Notes: generated from the sequence alone by a model not told the origin. A stretch of 34,262 bases of DNA from Thermoplasmata archaeon (GCA_030038095.1 JASHPK010000022.1:1-34262), one strand, 5' to 3'. Counted from the first letter of the stretch, positions 15,917-24,616 are shown. Translations and numbers: made by a program.

Positions 15917-17584
15917 ATGCCCCGCACGCTCGAATCCGACCGGATCGTGCGCGCCCCCCACGGCACGACGCTCTCGTGCCGCGGCTGGTCGCAGGAGGCG
16001 GCGCTCCGCCTCTTGATGAACAACCTCGATCCCGAGGTCGCCCGCGACCCCCGCCATCTGATCGTGTACGGGGGCCGGGGCAAGGCCGCGCGGGACTGGG
16101 AGTCGTTCGATCGCATCGTCGCCGCTCTGAAGACGCTCGGGAACGACGAGACCCTCCTCGTCCAGTCCGGTAAGCCGGTCGGGGTCTTCCCGACCCATCC
16201 CTTCGCGCCCCGCGTGTTGATCGCGAACGCGCTTGTCGTCCCCCGCTGGGCGACGGACGAAATCTTCTGGGACCTCGAGGCCCGGGGGCTCACCATGTAC
16301 GGCCAGATGACGGCCGGAAGCTGGATCTACATCGGCACCCAGGGAATCCTGCAGGGGACGTACGAGACCCTCGCCTCGCTCGCCCGCCTCGAGTTCCAGG
16401 CGCCCGACCTGAAGGGCCGTTGGATGCTCACGTCCGGACTCGGGGAAATGGGCGGCGCGCAGCCGCTCGCCATTACGATGCTCGGGGGCGTAGCGCTCGT
16501 CGTCGACGTCGACCCGAAGGCCGTCGCGCGTCGCCTCGGACACCGGTACCTCGATGTCGAAGCCACCGATCTCGACGAGGCGCTGGCCCGGGTTCAGTCG
16601 GCGGTCACCGGGCACCAGCCCCTCTCGGTGGGCCTGCGAGCGAACGCCGCCGACGTCTACCCCGAGATCGTCCGCCGGGGCCTGACGCCGGATATCGTGA
16701 GCGACCAGACCGCCGCCCACGACATTCGCGTCGGGTACATCCCTCAGGGGCTGACCGTCGAGGCCGCGGCCGAAGCGCGCTCGAAGGACCTCGCGGGGTA
16801 TCTGGTCCGGGTGCGCGCCTCGCTGGCGACCGAGGCCCGGGCGATCCTCGCGCTGCAACGCCGGGGGTCGCACACCTTCGACTACGGTAACGACTTCCGA
16901 ACTCAGGCCCGCGACGCGGGGGTCGCGGACGCCTTCGAGATTCCGGGCTACGTCCCGAAGTACATCCGTCCGCTCTTCGCGGTCGGCAGCGGCCCGTTCC
17001 GGTGGCTGGCCCTCAGCGGCGAACCCGGGGACATCCGTCGGATCGACCGGATGATCTTGAGCGAGTTCTCCGAGAACGCCCACCTCTGCCGCTGGATACG
17101 CCTCGCGGGAGAGCGGGTGCACTTCCAAGGACTGCCCGCGCGGATCGGCTACATGGGGTACGGCGAGCGGGAGAAGTTCGGGCATCTCGTGAACGCGCTC
17201 GTGCACGACGGAGAGATCACGGCCCCCGTGGCCATCGGACGCGACCATCACGATACGGGAAGCGTCGCGAGCCCGTTCCGCGAGACCGAGGCGATGCGCG
17301 ACGGGTCGGATGCGATCGCCGATTGGCCGATCCTGAACGCGTTGCTCAACGTGGCGAGCGGCGCGAGCTGGGTGTCGGTCCACCACGGGGGTGGGGTGGG
17401 GATCGGCAACTCGATCCACGCCGGGCTCGTCGTGGTCGCGGACGGGACGGAGGACGCGGACCGACGGATCGACCGAGCGCTCCACAACGATCCCGGCCTC
17501 GGGGTCGCGCGGCACGCGGACGCGGGATATCCGGAGTCCATCGAGCTTGCCCGTCACGCGAGGTTCCGCATCCCGGAGAGCTGA
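15917..17584 (+). CDS. hutU: Urocanate hydratase (urocanase)
   Basis: A 555-residue enzyme of the histidine-degradation pathway that converts urocanate to 4-imidazolone-5-propionate with tightly bound NAD+ as electrophile; cytoplasmic homodimer. Nearly every family block is present: [20 protein letters not shown] at the N-terminus, [50 protein letters not shown] (NAD+ site), [36 protein letters not shown] and [11 protein letters not shown]. The start at 15917 gives the normal length (550-560) and the usual N-terminal motif at residue 20; an upstream start at 15866 adds 17 unmatched residues. One oddity: the family's catalytic Cys in the ARIC-W motif (Cys410 in Pseudomonas) is Gly here. The next gene (M29-like, 71-bp gap) is probably cotranscribed. 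HutH, HutI and HutG are not in the window. Confidence 0.94.
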   Translation: MPRTLESDRIVRAPHGTTLSCRGWSQEAALRLLMNNLDPEVARDPRHLIVYGGRGKAARDWESFDRIVAALKTLGNDETLLVQSGKPVGVFPTHPFAPRVLIANALVVPRWATDEIFWDLEARGLTMYGQMTAGSWIYIGTQGILQGTYETLASLARLEFQAPDLKGRWMLTSGLGEMGGAQPLAITMLGGVALVVDVDPKAVARRLGHRYLDVEATDLDEALARVQSAVTGHQPLSVGLRANAADVYPEIVRRGLTPDIVSDQTAAHDIRVGYIPQGLTVEAAAEARSKDLAGYLVRVRASLATEARAILALQRRGSHTFDYGNDFRTQARDAGVADAFEIPGYVPKYIRPLFAVGSGPFRWLALSGEPGDIRRIDRMILSEFSENAHLCRWIRLAGERVHFQGLPARIGYMGYGEREKFGHLVNALVHDGEITAPVAIGRDHHDTGSVASPFRETEAMRDGSDAIADWPILNALLNVASGASWVSVHHGGGVGIGNSIHAGLVVVADGTEDADRRIDRALHNDPGLGVARHADAGYPESIELARHARFRIPES

Positions 17585-17655
17585 ATCCGAGACCCGATCC
17601 CCGGCCCGAGCGGTGGCCCGCAAAGACCCAAGAGGGGTCAGGGCTTCCGCCCGGC

Positions 17656-18765
17656 ATGCCGACCCTGCCGACCGAGGCTCAGGCCGATCTCGTCGCACGT
17701 CGCGTGCTCACCTCCCGGCTCGGACTTCGTCCGAGGGAGAACGTCACGATCGAGGTCTATCCGTCTTCGCTCCCGTGGGCCGCGGGGTTCGTGCGCCAGG
17801 CACGCCGTCTCGGCGCGTACCCGCTCCTCCACTACGAGGACGAGAGCTCCTACTGGCAGGCGGTCGACTCGGGGAACGCGTCCATCGTGGGGACCCCCGG
17901 GAACCACGAGTGGGCGGCCCTCGAGAAGACCGACGTGTACGTCTACTTCTGGGGGCCGGAGGATCAGGCCCGGTACCACGCCCTGCCGGAATCGACCGCG
18001 TCGAAGCTCACCTCGTTCAACCGACACTGGTACGAGATCGCGGGAAAGAGCGGGGTGCGCGGGGTCCGTATGGGAATCGCCCGGGTCAGCGAGGAGAACG
18101 CCCGATTCTGGGGCGTTTCGCTCGCCCGCTGGAGGAAGGAGGTCCTCGCGGCGTCGCTCCGCGACCCCGAGACGCTTGCGCGGGACGCCGGGCGCATCCG
18201 CCGCGCCCTCGCCCGCGGCTCCGAGCTCCGGATCCGCCACCGCAACGGGACTGACCTCACCCTTGGACTCGCCCAGCGGCCGCCGACCGTCTTTCTCGGG
18301 AAGGTGACCCCGAAATCCCGAGGCGGGGCCGCCGGGACGATGGCGTCGGTCCCGGACGCCAACGTGCTCGTGGCCCTCGCGGAGGACACTGCCGACGGGA
18401 CGTTCATCGCGAACCGTCCCACGCTCATTCCGGGTCCATCCCTCCGGGGCGCGCGGTGGACGTTCGAGGACGGCCGGCTCGCTCGAGCGGACTTCGCGGA
18501 AGGCGAGCGTTCGTTCCAGCGTCGGTTCGCCGCTGCGTCCGCCGGGAAGGACCGCCCCTCCTTCATCGAGATCGGGCTCGACCCGGCTATCCATGCGTCA
18601 CCGACGCTCGAGGAGAGCGAGCGCGGGGCGGTGACGATCGGGGTCGGAGGCAACTCGCGGCTCGGCGGGAAGACGAAGTGCGACTTCCTCTCCTATGTCA
18701 CGCTCGCCGGCGCCACCGTATCGGTCGACGGCCGGCCCCTCGCCCGGGCGGGTCGGATCGTCTGA
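17656..18765 (+). CDS. Aminopeptidase family M29-like protein lacking most metal ligands
   Basis: A 369-residue protein aligned over its whole length with M29 (AmpS/AmpT) metallo-aminopeptidases: an N-terminal Rossmann-like domain (residues 10-110, with FVRQARRLGAYPLLHYED) and a C-terminal domain with the family's ASVPDANV, FIANRPTL, LRGARWTFEDGRL and IEIGLDP blocks. The best alignment I can make by eye retains the Glu of GE-type block 316 (in FIEIG) and the final Asp (KCDF), but the positions of the ligands Glu250, His345 and His376 hold Asn, Thr and Lys. It may therefore not be a peptidase; the same superfamily includes NicX-type ring-opening dioxygenases. It follows the urocanase gene on the same strand, so a role in histidine or urocanate breakdown is possible but unproven. 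Confidence 0.75.
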   Translation: MPTLPTEAQADLVARRVLTSRLGLRPRENVTIEVYPSSLPWAAGFVRQARRLGAYPLLHYEDESSYWQAVDSGNASIVGTPGNHEWAALEKTDVYVYFWGPEDQARYHALPESTASKLTSFNRHWYEIAGKSGVRGVRMGIARVSEENARFWGVSLARWRKEVLAASLRDPETLARDAGRIRRALARGSELRIRHRNGTDLTLGLAQRPPTVFLGKVTPKSRGGAAGTMASVPDANVLVALAEDTADGTFIANRPTLIPGPSLRGARWTFEDGRLARADFAEGERSFQRRFAAASAGKDRPSFIEIGLDPAIHASPTLEESERGAVTIGVGGNSRLGGKTKCDFLSYVTLAGATVSVDGRPLARAGRIV

Positions 18766-18839
18766 CCGCCGCCGCTTCCGCTGACCGTGCTATGGCGTGA
18801 CATACGGTCCATCGAGGGGCGGCTCTCTCGGAACACGGG

Positions 18840-18845
18840 TATATC
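18840..18845 (+). promoter_or_regulatory. TATA box of the two-helix surface protein gene
   Basis: TATATC within GGTATATCTC is the best TATA match in this part of the window. It lies 56 bp before the ATG at 18899, giving a leader of about 28 nt that ends with a purine-rich GGAAGGG, a possible ribosome binding site. The gene is thus unlike its leaderless neighbours. Confidence 0.55.
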
Positions 18846-18898
18846 TCACGAATCCGCGACTTGAGCCCTCTGACGGAACGTGTCCGTCGGAAGGGAAC

Positions 18899-20362
18899 AT
18901 GGAGACCAAGGCTGCAGAGAAAACGAAGAGAAATCGAACCATCGGCTGGGTGGTCGCGCTCGGGGCGACGGTCCTGATGGCCTTCGCGATCGTTCCGGCG
19001 CTCGCGGGGGCCGCGAGCGCCGCGGCCGCGACCCCGGCTGCCGGCTCGCCCCAGACCCAGCAATGGGCGTATGGCGGGCAGGGATGGTCGAACAACACCA
19101 TCACGATCGGAAACGCCACCGCCACCTGGGACGCCTGGTTCGGCTGGACCGTGGTCTTCACGGCGACGAACACGTCCGCGACGACCGTGCTGCTCGAGGA
19201 GCAGCGGACGGTCGGGGTGACCGTGAGCGCGACGTACAAGGGCCCGATCGTTCAGGCCTCGTACTTCTATCACGGGCAAGAGGTCGACACCGCGTTCGTG
19301 AACCTCACGAACCAGTCGACGGTCTACTCGGACGGGGTCGCGCTCCCGGCGCTCGGGGTCGATAACGTGTCGGCGAACATCCACGGCGCAATCGCGGAGA
19401 TGGTCAACGTGACGGCCGACTCGCACACCCGCAGCGCCTCGCTGACCGTGAACGGCAACGCCTCCGCGGCGGTGGCGTTCACGCCCAGTCTCGGGATCGT
19501 CCCGCTCAACCTCACGGACGTCGACCAGTGGAACTCGACCGCGAACGCGGTCGGCTCCGCGGGCTGGCAGCTGAACTGGTCGTGGGTCGCCTCCGGGCTC
19601 AACGGGACGACGGGAAGCGGCTCGGGCTCGCACGGCGGGGACCTGACCGTCTCGGGGTCGGTTGCGCTCTCCGGGTACAAGGTCGGGATCGTGAGCGCCT
19701 TCTCCGACCACCACGCCCGCATCGGGATCGTGCTCGTTTACCAGGGACCGTTCGACAACTACGACATGTTCATCTTCGTGCCCCACGACTTCGACCTCTT
19801 CGGCGGAGCGGCCCTCCCGTTCGACTCGATGGCGTACGGATCGGCGTCGATCGCCTCGGGGGAGACCCTCTATCTGGGTCAGGGACCCCGCGGACCGGAG
19901 ATCCAGGCGGCGGCCTCGACCTTCGCGGCGAGCGACGCGGCCACCAGCACGTCGATCGCGCCGATCGCCGGATCGAGCGCCGGCCTCGTCACCGCGGCGG
20001 CCCCCGACGGGCCGGCCGCGACGATCACCGGCCAGCCGATGAGCGTCAGCGCCGCGCAGGCGGAGGCGAACTGCCTCACGGGCGGATGCAGCGCGAAGGC
20101 CGCGAGCGGCGGCGTCGCCTCGGGGATCCTCCTCGTGGCGGTGGTCGCGCTCGTAGCCATCGTGATCCTCGGCACGGTCGGCGTCATCGAGTGGCGCAGC
20201 TACGCCGCCCGCACGGCGCGCACGAAGAGCTTGATCGGCGGCTACGGCGAGGCCTGGCAGAACGGGGTTCCCCCCGCCGCCTCCCTGCCCGGAGCGCCGG
20301 CCGGTCCCACGACACCGGTGGGCGGACCGTCCGCTCCCGAGGAGCCTCCTCGGAGCCTGTAG
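18899..20362 (+). CDS. Surface protein with N- and C-terminal membrane segments, unrecognised ectodomain
   Basis: A 487-residue exported protein that I do not recognise. Residues 14-40 form a signal-like hydrophobic segment ending in AAGSPQ, an Ala/Ser-rich cleavage-like region. The ectodomain (about 50-390) is beta-rich, with many N-x-S/T sequons and a Ser/Gly-rich loop (TGSGSGSHGG). A membrane helix at about 405-430 is followed by a basic stretch and a Pro/Ala/Gly-rich cytoplasmic tail. A cysteine pair (NCLTGGC) sits just before the helix. The same architecture is seen in the other large surface proteins here. The frame is open to 18797, but the ATG at 18899 starts immediately ahead of the signal sequence and has a purine-rich GGAAGGG in front. 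Confidence 0.78.
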   Translation: METKAAEKTKRNRTIGWVVALGATVLMAFAIVPALAGAASAAAATPAAGSPQTQQWAYGGQGWSNNTITIGNATATWDAWFGWTVVFTATNTSATTVLLEEQRTVGVTVSATYKGPIVQASYFYHGQEVDTAFVNLTNQSTVYSDGVALPALGVDNVSANIHGAIAEMVNVTADSHTRSASLTVNGNASAAVAFTPSLGIVPLNLTDVDQWNSTANAVGSAGWQLNWSWVASGLNGTTGSGSGSHGGDLTVSGSVALSGYKVGIVSAFSDHHARIGIVLVYQGPFDNYDMFIFVPHDFDLFGGAALPFDSMAYGSASIASGETLYLGQGPRGPEIQAAASTFAASDAATSTSIAPIAGSSAGLVTAAAPDGPAATITGQPMSVSAAQAEANCLTGGCSAKAASGGVASGILLVAVVALVAIVILGTVGVIEWRSYAARTARTKSLIGGYGEAWQNGVPPAASLPGAPAGPTTPVGGPSAPEEPPRSL

Positions 20363-20448
20363 ACGGGCATCGCTCACCCTCGGTGGACCTCAATCAAGGC
20401 CCGGGGTCCACCGACCAACCCCTTCCCGGAGTTTCTTTTCGCCGGAAG

Positions 20449-20925
20449 TCAACGGCCGCGAGTCGCACTCCGACGGGTCGAGAGGTGCGGACGGGCGAGC
20501 TCGATCACGTGCCGGTCGGTCTCGTAACGGACCTTCTGGAGTGCTTCCGCGGGCTCGGTCCACGCGAAGCGGTCGAAGATCGGCTCCGTACGCACCTCCC
20601 CGTCCGAGACGTAGCCGAGGAAGTAGACGGTCGTCTTGTGGACGTTGACGGCCTTCTTGAGGTCGTAGAAGCGGTAGGAGACCTCCCCGAGCTCCTCGCC
20701 GAGCGTGACCGAGCTCAAGCCCGTCTCCTCCCGGATCTCCCGCAGGGCCGCGACGCCGAGCGACTCGCCCGGATCGACGTGCCCCTTCGGAAAGCACCAC
20801 CGCTCCTCCGCGGCCTCGTGGAGCAGCAACAGCTGACCGGAGTCGGACCGCACCACGAGGGCTCCCGCGGCGAGTTCGGGCACGATCGGCGCTTCGGCGC
20901 GGTACGGAGCGCTGCGCGGCGGCAT
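20449..20925 (-). CDS. Nudix hydrolase (diadenosine-tetraphosphatase-like)
   Basis: A 158-residue cytoplasmic Nudix enzyme. The 23-residue Nudix box spans Gly48 to Leu70: GHVDPGE then seven residues then REIREETGL, a perfect match to G-x5-E-x7-R-E-U-x-E-E-x-G-U, where the Glu cluster binds Mg2+ or Mn2+. The FPKGHVDPGE context and the VSYRF and TTVYFLGY strands resemble Ap4A hydrolases of archaea and bacteria, which cleave diadenosine polyphosphates or other nucleoside diphosphate derivatives. The last 15 residues are basic and probably disordered. The ATG at 20925 lies about 26 bp after a CTTAGC element on its strand; the acyl-CoA synthetase diverges from the same 90-bp region. Confidence 0.9.
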   Translation of the reverse strand: MPPRSAPYRAEAPIVPELAAGALVVRSDSGQLLLLHEAAEERWCFPKGHVDPGESLGVAALREIREETGLSSVTLGEELGEVSYRFYDLKKAVNVHKTTVYFLGYVSDGEVRTEPIFDRFAWTEPAEALQKVRYETDRHVIELARPHLSTRRSATRGR

Positions 20926-20947
20926 GGTAAGGGGAGGAGCGACTCCT

Positions 20948-20953
20948 GCTAAG
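20948..20953 (-). promoter_or_regulatory. Putative TATA box of the Nudix gene
   Basis: CTTAGC on the minus strand is centred about 26 bp before the Nudix ATG. Confidence 0.4.
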
Positions 20954-20983
20954 AGCTCTCCTCAGGAGCGGGACGGCCGAATC

Positions 20984-20989
20984 CTTATC
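20984..20989 (+). promoter_or_regulatory. TATA box of the acyl-CoA synthetase gene
   Basis: CTTATC is centred 29.5 bp before the ATG at 21016, so the message is probably leaderless and starts the run of genes to 24142. Confidence 0.5.
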
Positions 20990-21015
20990 GGCCGGAAGGC
21001 CTCCGCGGGTCGACC

Positions 21016-22608
21016 ATGCTCGACCCGGAAGAGGAGTACCACGACCTCGCGGACCTCGTCCGGCGGAAGGCGCGCAAGAACGGACCCAAGACCGCCTTCC
21101 GTTTCCACGGTCGGGACATCTCCTACGCGGAGCTGGACCGCGAAAGCGACCGAATCGCGAACGGCCTCCATGGGGCGGGGATCCACGCCGGGGACCGGAT
21201 CGCATCGCTCCTGTTCAACACGCCCGAGTTCCCCTTCCTGTGGTTCGGTCTCGCGAAGCGGGGTGCGGTCCTGGTCCCGCTGAACACTGGCCTGAAGGGC
21301 GAGATCCTGCGCTACGAGCTCGCCGACTCGAGTCCCGCGGGCCTCGTCATCGACCTCCGGCTCTGGCCGAACTACGAACCGCTGCGGGTCGGGCTCGGGA
21401 TCTCCCGAGAATGGACGGTCGGCGCCCCGACGGGGGACGCCGCAGACGCCGCCGGACTCCCGTCGTTCGCCTCCCTGGCGAGCGATGAGACCGCCCCGCC
21501 CGGTCCGAAGCTTCAGCCGAGCGACCCGGCCTCCATCATGTACACGAGCGGAACGACCGGACCGCCGAAAGGAGCGATCATCCCGCACGAGAAGCTGATC
21601 ACGACGCCGCGGGAGATCGGCCAGCGGAGCCGACTCGGACCGCGGGCGGTCCTCTTCACCGCGCTCCCGCTCTTCCACTGCAACGCGCAGGAGATGACGG
21701 CCCTCACGGCCCTGCTCAACGACCTGACCGCCGCCTTCGACGAGCGGTTCCATGCGTCGGCGTACTGGGAGACCGCGGCGGGAATGGGCGCGACCCACAT
21801 CTCGCTCCTGATCGCGATGATCAACATCCTGTACAAGCAGCCCGAGAAGGCCACGGACCGGACCCACGGGGTCCGCACCGCGCTCACGGCGGGGACCACG
21901 AAGGCGATCTGGCCGGATTTCGAGCATCGGTTCGGGGTCTCGATCGTCGAACTGTACGGCATGACCGAGTGCGGCTGCACGACGCTCATGAACCCGCCCG
22001 AAGCGATCCGCGTCGGGTCCGTCGGGACGCCGCTCGGCTTCGTGGAGGCCGACGTCGTGGACGACAACGACCAGCCGGTGCCTCCCGACACGCGGGGGGA
22101 GCTCGTGGTCCGCCCGAAGGCGCCGTTCACGATGTTCCTCGGGTACCTCAACAAGCCCGAAAAGACGGTCGAGTCGTGGCGGAACCTCTGGTTCCACACG
22201 GGAGACTACGTCACGAAGGACCGCGACGGCTACTACTACTTCATCGACCGGAAGAAGGACGTCATCCGCCGTCGGGGGGAGAACCTCGCCCCGTACGACG
22301 TCGAGTCGGTCCTGAACCGGCACCCCGCCGTGTTCGAGTCGGTGGTCGTCGGCATCCCGTCGCCCCTCGGGGAGGAGGACGTGAAGGCGTTCGTCCAGCT
22401 GAAGCCGGGCAGCTCCGCGGAGCCGACCGAGCTCTTCGAGTTCTGCATCGAGCACCTCCCGTTCTTCATGGTGCCGAAGGTCCTCGAGTTCATCGACGAA
22501 ATCCCGAAGACCGCCAATCAGAAGTCGCAGCGTTATCTCCTCCGGGGCCGCAAGGGAGGCGTCGAGTACGACCGGGAGCAGCTCGGCGTCGTCGTCCGCA
22601 AGCCGTAG
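21016..22608 (+). CDS. AMP-forming acyl-CoA synthetase (CaiC/FadD-like)
   Basis: A 530-residue enzyme of the adenylate-forming superfamily that activates a carboxylic acid to acyl-AMP and then acyl-CoA. Landmarks: the ATP loop YTSGTTGPPKG at about residues 175-185, the A5 motif ELYGMTE, the A7 HTGDYV (about 395) with the adjacent DRKKDVIRRRGENLAP hinge, and the A10 lysine region near 501 (NQKSQRY). The RRRGENLAPYDVE hinge is most like crotonobetaine/carnitine- and medium/short-chain CoA ligases, so a fatty or branched acid is a likely substrate, but this is not fixed by sequence. The stop at 22608 is followed 31 bp later by the PIN gene. Other acyl-CoA genes lie within 5 kb. Confidence 0.93.
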   Translation: MLDPEEEYHDLADLVRRKARKNGPKTAFRFHGRDISYAELDRESDRIANGLHGAGIHAGDRIASLLFNTPEFPFLWFGLAKRGAVLVPLNTGLKGEILRYELADSSPAGLVIDLRLWPNYEPLRVGLGISREWTVGAPTGDAADAAGLPSFASLASDETAPPGPKLQPSDPASIMYTSGTTGPPKGAIIPHEKLITTPREIGQRSRLGPRAVLFTALPLFHCNAQEMTALTALLNDLTAAFDERFHASAYWETAAGMGATHISLLIAMINILYKQPEKATDRTHGVRTALTAGTTKAIWPDFEHRFGVSIVELYGMTECGCTTLMNPPEAIRVGSVGTPLGFVEADVVDDNDQPVPPDTRGELVVRPKAPFTMFLGYLNKPEKTVESWRNLWFHTGDYVTKDRDGYYYFIDRKKDVIRRRGENLAPYDVESVLNRHPAVFESVVVGIPSPLGEEDVKAFVQLKPGSSAEPTELFEFCIEHLPFFMVPKVLEFIDEIPKTANQKSQRYLLRGRKGGVEYDREQLGVVVRKP

Positions 22609-22639
22609 ACCGTCGGGCGCTCCGGTCCCCCCGCTCGTC

Positions 22640-23026
22640 CTGCTCGACACGAACTCCCTGTTCCTGCCCGTTCGGGTCGGCTTCCCGCTCGACGCCGAGG
22701 TCTCCCGAGCGTGCCCCGGGGCGACGATCGGCGTGCCGTCCTCGGTCCTCGGGGAGCTCGACCGGCTCGTGCGGCGCGACGTCCCGGGAGCCCGGGCCGC
22801 GCGCTCGCTCGCGGATCGGTACCGGCCGATCCCCGCGCACGCCCGGGGGGACGAGGCCGTGCTCGAGACGGCCGTCCGCGAAGGCGCCTGGGTCGTGACC
22901 TCCGACCGGGCCCTTCGGGGTCGGCTGGTCGCCCACGGGGTCACGGTGCTCTTCCCCCGGGACCGTCACCGACTCGAGCGGTACGTGGGCGAACGGGACC
23001 CGCCCCGCCGGCGCGGCAACGGTTAA
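22640..23026 (+). CDS. PIN-domain ribonuclease (Fcf1/Utp23-like, COG1412 type), apparent CTG start
   Basis: The 128-residue product is a single PIN domain: LLDTNSLFLPV at the first strand (catalytic Asp), VPSSVLGELDRLV (Glu), GDEAVLE (Asp) and VVTSDRALRGRL (second Asp), the usual acidic constellation that binds Mg2+ for RNA cleavage. It resembles the archaeal Fcf1-type PIN proteins implicated in rRNA maturation rather than VapC toxins, and no antitoxin-like gene is adjacent. The first ATG, GTG or TTG in frame is a GTG at 22733, which would delete the first strand and its catalytic Asp. No such codon exists in this frame for more than 100 nt upstream. A CTG at 22640 falls exactly before L-D-T-N and is the best guess. 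Confidence 0.75.
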   Translation: MLDTNSLFLPVRVGFPLDAEVSRACPGATIGVPSSVLGELDRLVRRDVPGARAARSLADRYRPIPAHARGDEAVLETAVREGAWVVTSDRALRGRLVAHGVTVLFPRDRHRLERYVGERDPPRRRGNG

Positions 23027-23027
23027 G
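23022..23027 (+). promoter_or_regulatory. Putative TATA box within the PIN gene stop codon region
   Basis: GTTAAG overlaps the PIN stop codon and is centred about 35 bp before the ATG at 23060, giving a short leader for the hydrolase gene independent of the upstream genes. Confidence 0.4.
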
Positions 23028-23059
23028 AAGCGCGCCCGGCTCGAGCGCGGTCGAGCGAG

Positions 23060-24142
23060 ATGCACGCGGCGGACCGCGACAACGATCGGATGCTCGACCT
23101 GCCCGAACCGGAGTTCGGGAGCGGGGTGATCGGGGTCTGCGACATCTGTGGGGAACGCCAGGCGGTGATCGTCCTCAGCAAGGAACGCTACAAGCTCTGC
23201 GTCATCGACTTCCTCAACAAGACGTGGATCAAGACCGAAAAGAAGCCGGGAGCCCCGGCGCCGGCCTACCGCAGCGAGCGCGTCTGGTACCCCACCGACG
23301 CGACGCCGAAGGGCCAGGCCCCCGCGGTGGCGCTCTCCCCGACCAAGGTCGTCAAGCATCCCGGCATCCTGGTCGTACCCGACTCCTACGGGATCACCAC
23401 GACCCTCCTCGACGGGGCGATCCGGTTCGCCACCCAGGGGTTCGAGGTCTTGATCCCCGACTTCTCGAAGACCGAGGGGTTCGGCACCTCCCACCACGCC
23501 GCGCTCCGAAGCGGGGCGATGCTGCGCGGCGGCGTGGACATCGGCTCGAAGCGGGTCCAGGAGCTCCTGCGGCTCTACGCGGACGCCCTCGCCTTCCTCC
23601 GCGGACGCGACTTGGTCGACCCGGCGAAGTCGGCGGTCTTCGGCACTTCGTACGGGGCGACCCTCGCCCTCGCGCTCGCGGCCGAGGACACCCGGCTTGG
23701 GGCCGTGGTGCTGGCCTACCCGATCCCGGTGCGCCCGGCGGAGCTGGGGGGGCTCGTCACGGCGCCTCTCCTGTTCGTCGGCGGCACGTTCGACCGGGCG
23801 GCGGCGCGATCGCGGCACCAGCTCGAGGCGATCCCGATCGGGTCGAAGGCGCCGTTCGACTACGTCGACCTCCCCCGGGTGCGCCACCACTTCCTTTCGC
23901 GCGACCTCCGGGCCTACGACCTGCCCATGGCGGAAGAGGCGTGGGGTCGGATCGTCGCGTTCCTGAAGCAGCAGCTCATGCCTCCGCCACCGAAGCCGCC
24001 GGCGCCTCCCACGGCGAAGTCCCCGCCGCCCACGGCTCCTCCAGCCTCGGGGGCCCCGACACCGGCCGTCCCGGCGAAACCTGCCGCTCCGGTCCCCACC
24101 CGACCGCCGGGCGGGACGCCGCCGACCGCGGGCCCAGGCTGA
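23060..24142 (+). CDS. Dienelactone-hydrolase-like alpha/beta hydrolase with zinc knuckle and Pro-rich tail
   Basis: A 360-residue three-part protein. Residues 1-60 contain Cys27-x2-Cys30 and Cys47 (CDICG, YKLCVID), a small zinc-knuckle-like module seen in Thermoplasmatota-type proteins but unusual for this enzyme family. Residues about 95-305 are a dienelactone-hydrolase-like fold with nucleophile elbow GTSYG (Ser197), Asp245 in GGTFD, and a His at 276 or 277 (RVRHHFL). Classic dienelactone hydrolases use Cys instead of Ser here, so the substrate is probably an ester other than dienelactone. Residues 308-360 are a Pro/Ala/Thr-rich disordered tail with repeated PPP and PAP elements. It follows the PIN gene by 33 bp. 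A GTTAAG element may drive it separately. Confidence 0.82.
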   Translation: MHAADRDNDRMLDLPEPEFGSGVIGVCDICGERQAVIVLSKERYKLCVIDFLNKTWIKTEKKPGAPAPAYRSERVWYPTDATPKGQAPAVALSPTKVVKHPGILVVPDSYGITTTLLDGAIRFATQGFEVLIPDFSKTEGFGTSHHAALRSGAMLRGGVDIGSKRVQELLRLYADALAFLRGRDLVDPAKSAVFGTSYGATLALALAAEDTRLGAVVLAYPIPVRPAELGGLVTAPLLFVGGTFDRAAARSRHQLEAIPIGSKAPFDYVDLPRVRHHFLSRDLRAYDLPMAEEAWGRIVAFLKQQLMPPPPKPPAPPTAKSPPPTAPPASGAPTPAVPAKPAAPVPTRPPGGTPPTAGPG

Positions 24143-24163
24143 GCCCGGTCCGGCCGACCGGGC

Positions 24164-24562
24164 TCACGGCCCCGAGGGCAGGGACGCCGCGGTCTCCACG
24201 AGCTCCTTCGCGGCTCGCGTGAACCGCATGGCCTTCGCGAGGTTCCCCTTGATCCGGAACGTGCCGTCGAGGATCGCCTTCACGGGATCGATCTCCTTCC
24301 TCATGAGACGGTTCCAGTTTTCGCGGGTCCCTTCGTACACGAACTCGCTCGCCAGGGCGCGCGCGTCCGCATGGTACGTGGCCGCGGAGCACTCCCCGTG
24401 GGCGAGCGCGAGCAGTACGCCGGGCGCGGGCGAGTCCGCCGCGGCGGGCCGTACGAGGAGGAGGATGTCGCCGACCCACGCCTGGGCCGCCTCCCGGTAG
24501 GCGGCGTTGGCGTTCAGCGCCTTCTGATAGGCGAGCGCCCACTCGGCGGACGGGAACTCCAT
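24164..24562 (-). CDS. SCP2 sterol-transfer-like protein
   Basis: A 132-residue single SCP2 domain with the hydrophobic core that binds lipids or acyl-CoA in the cytoplasm. Typical pattern: EWALAYQKALNANAAYREAA helix, WVGDILLLVRP strand, LALAHGECSAATY, and the conserved C-terminal block LMRKEIDPVKAILDGTFRIKGNLAKAMRFTRAAKELV. SCP2-like proteins often sit beside acyl-CoA enzymes and may carry acyl-CoA or lipid substrates. It lies 54 bp downstream of the 3-hydroxyacyl-CoA dehydrogenase on the same strand, but a CTTACG box 27.5 bp before its ATG suggests separate leaderless transcription. The overlapping frame on the other strand is a shadow. Confidence 0.87.
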   Translation of the reverse strand: MEFPSAEWALAYQKALNANAAYREAAQAWVGDILLLVRPAAADSPAPGVLLALAHGECSAATYHADARALASEFVYEGTRENWNRLMRKEIDPVKAILDGTFRIKGNLAKAMRFTRAAKELVETAASLPSGP

Positions 24563-24586
24563 CGGACCTCTCCCACGGCCCTCGGA

Positions 24587-24592
24587 CGTAAG
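24587..24592 (-). promoter_or_regulatory. Putative TATA box of the SCP2 gene
   Basis: CTTACG on the minus strand is centred 27.5 bp before the ATG at 24562. Confidence 0.45.
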
Positions 24593-24616
24593 AGACTGCC
24601 CTCCGCCCGCGCCGGG

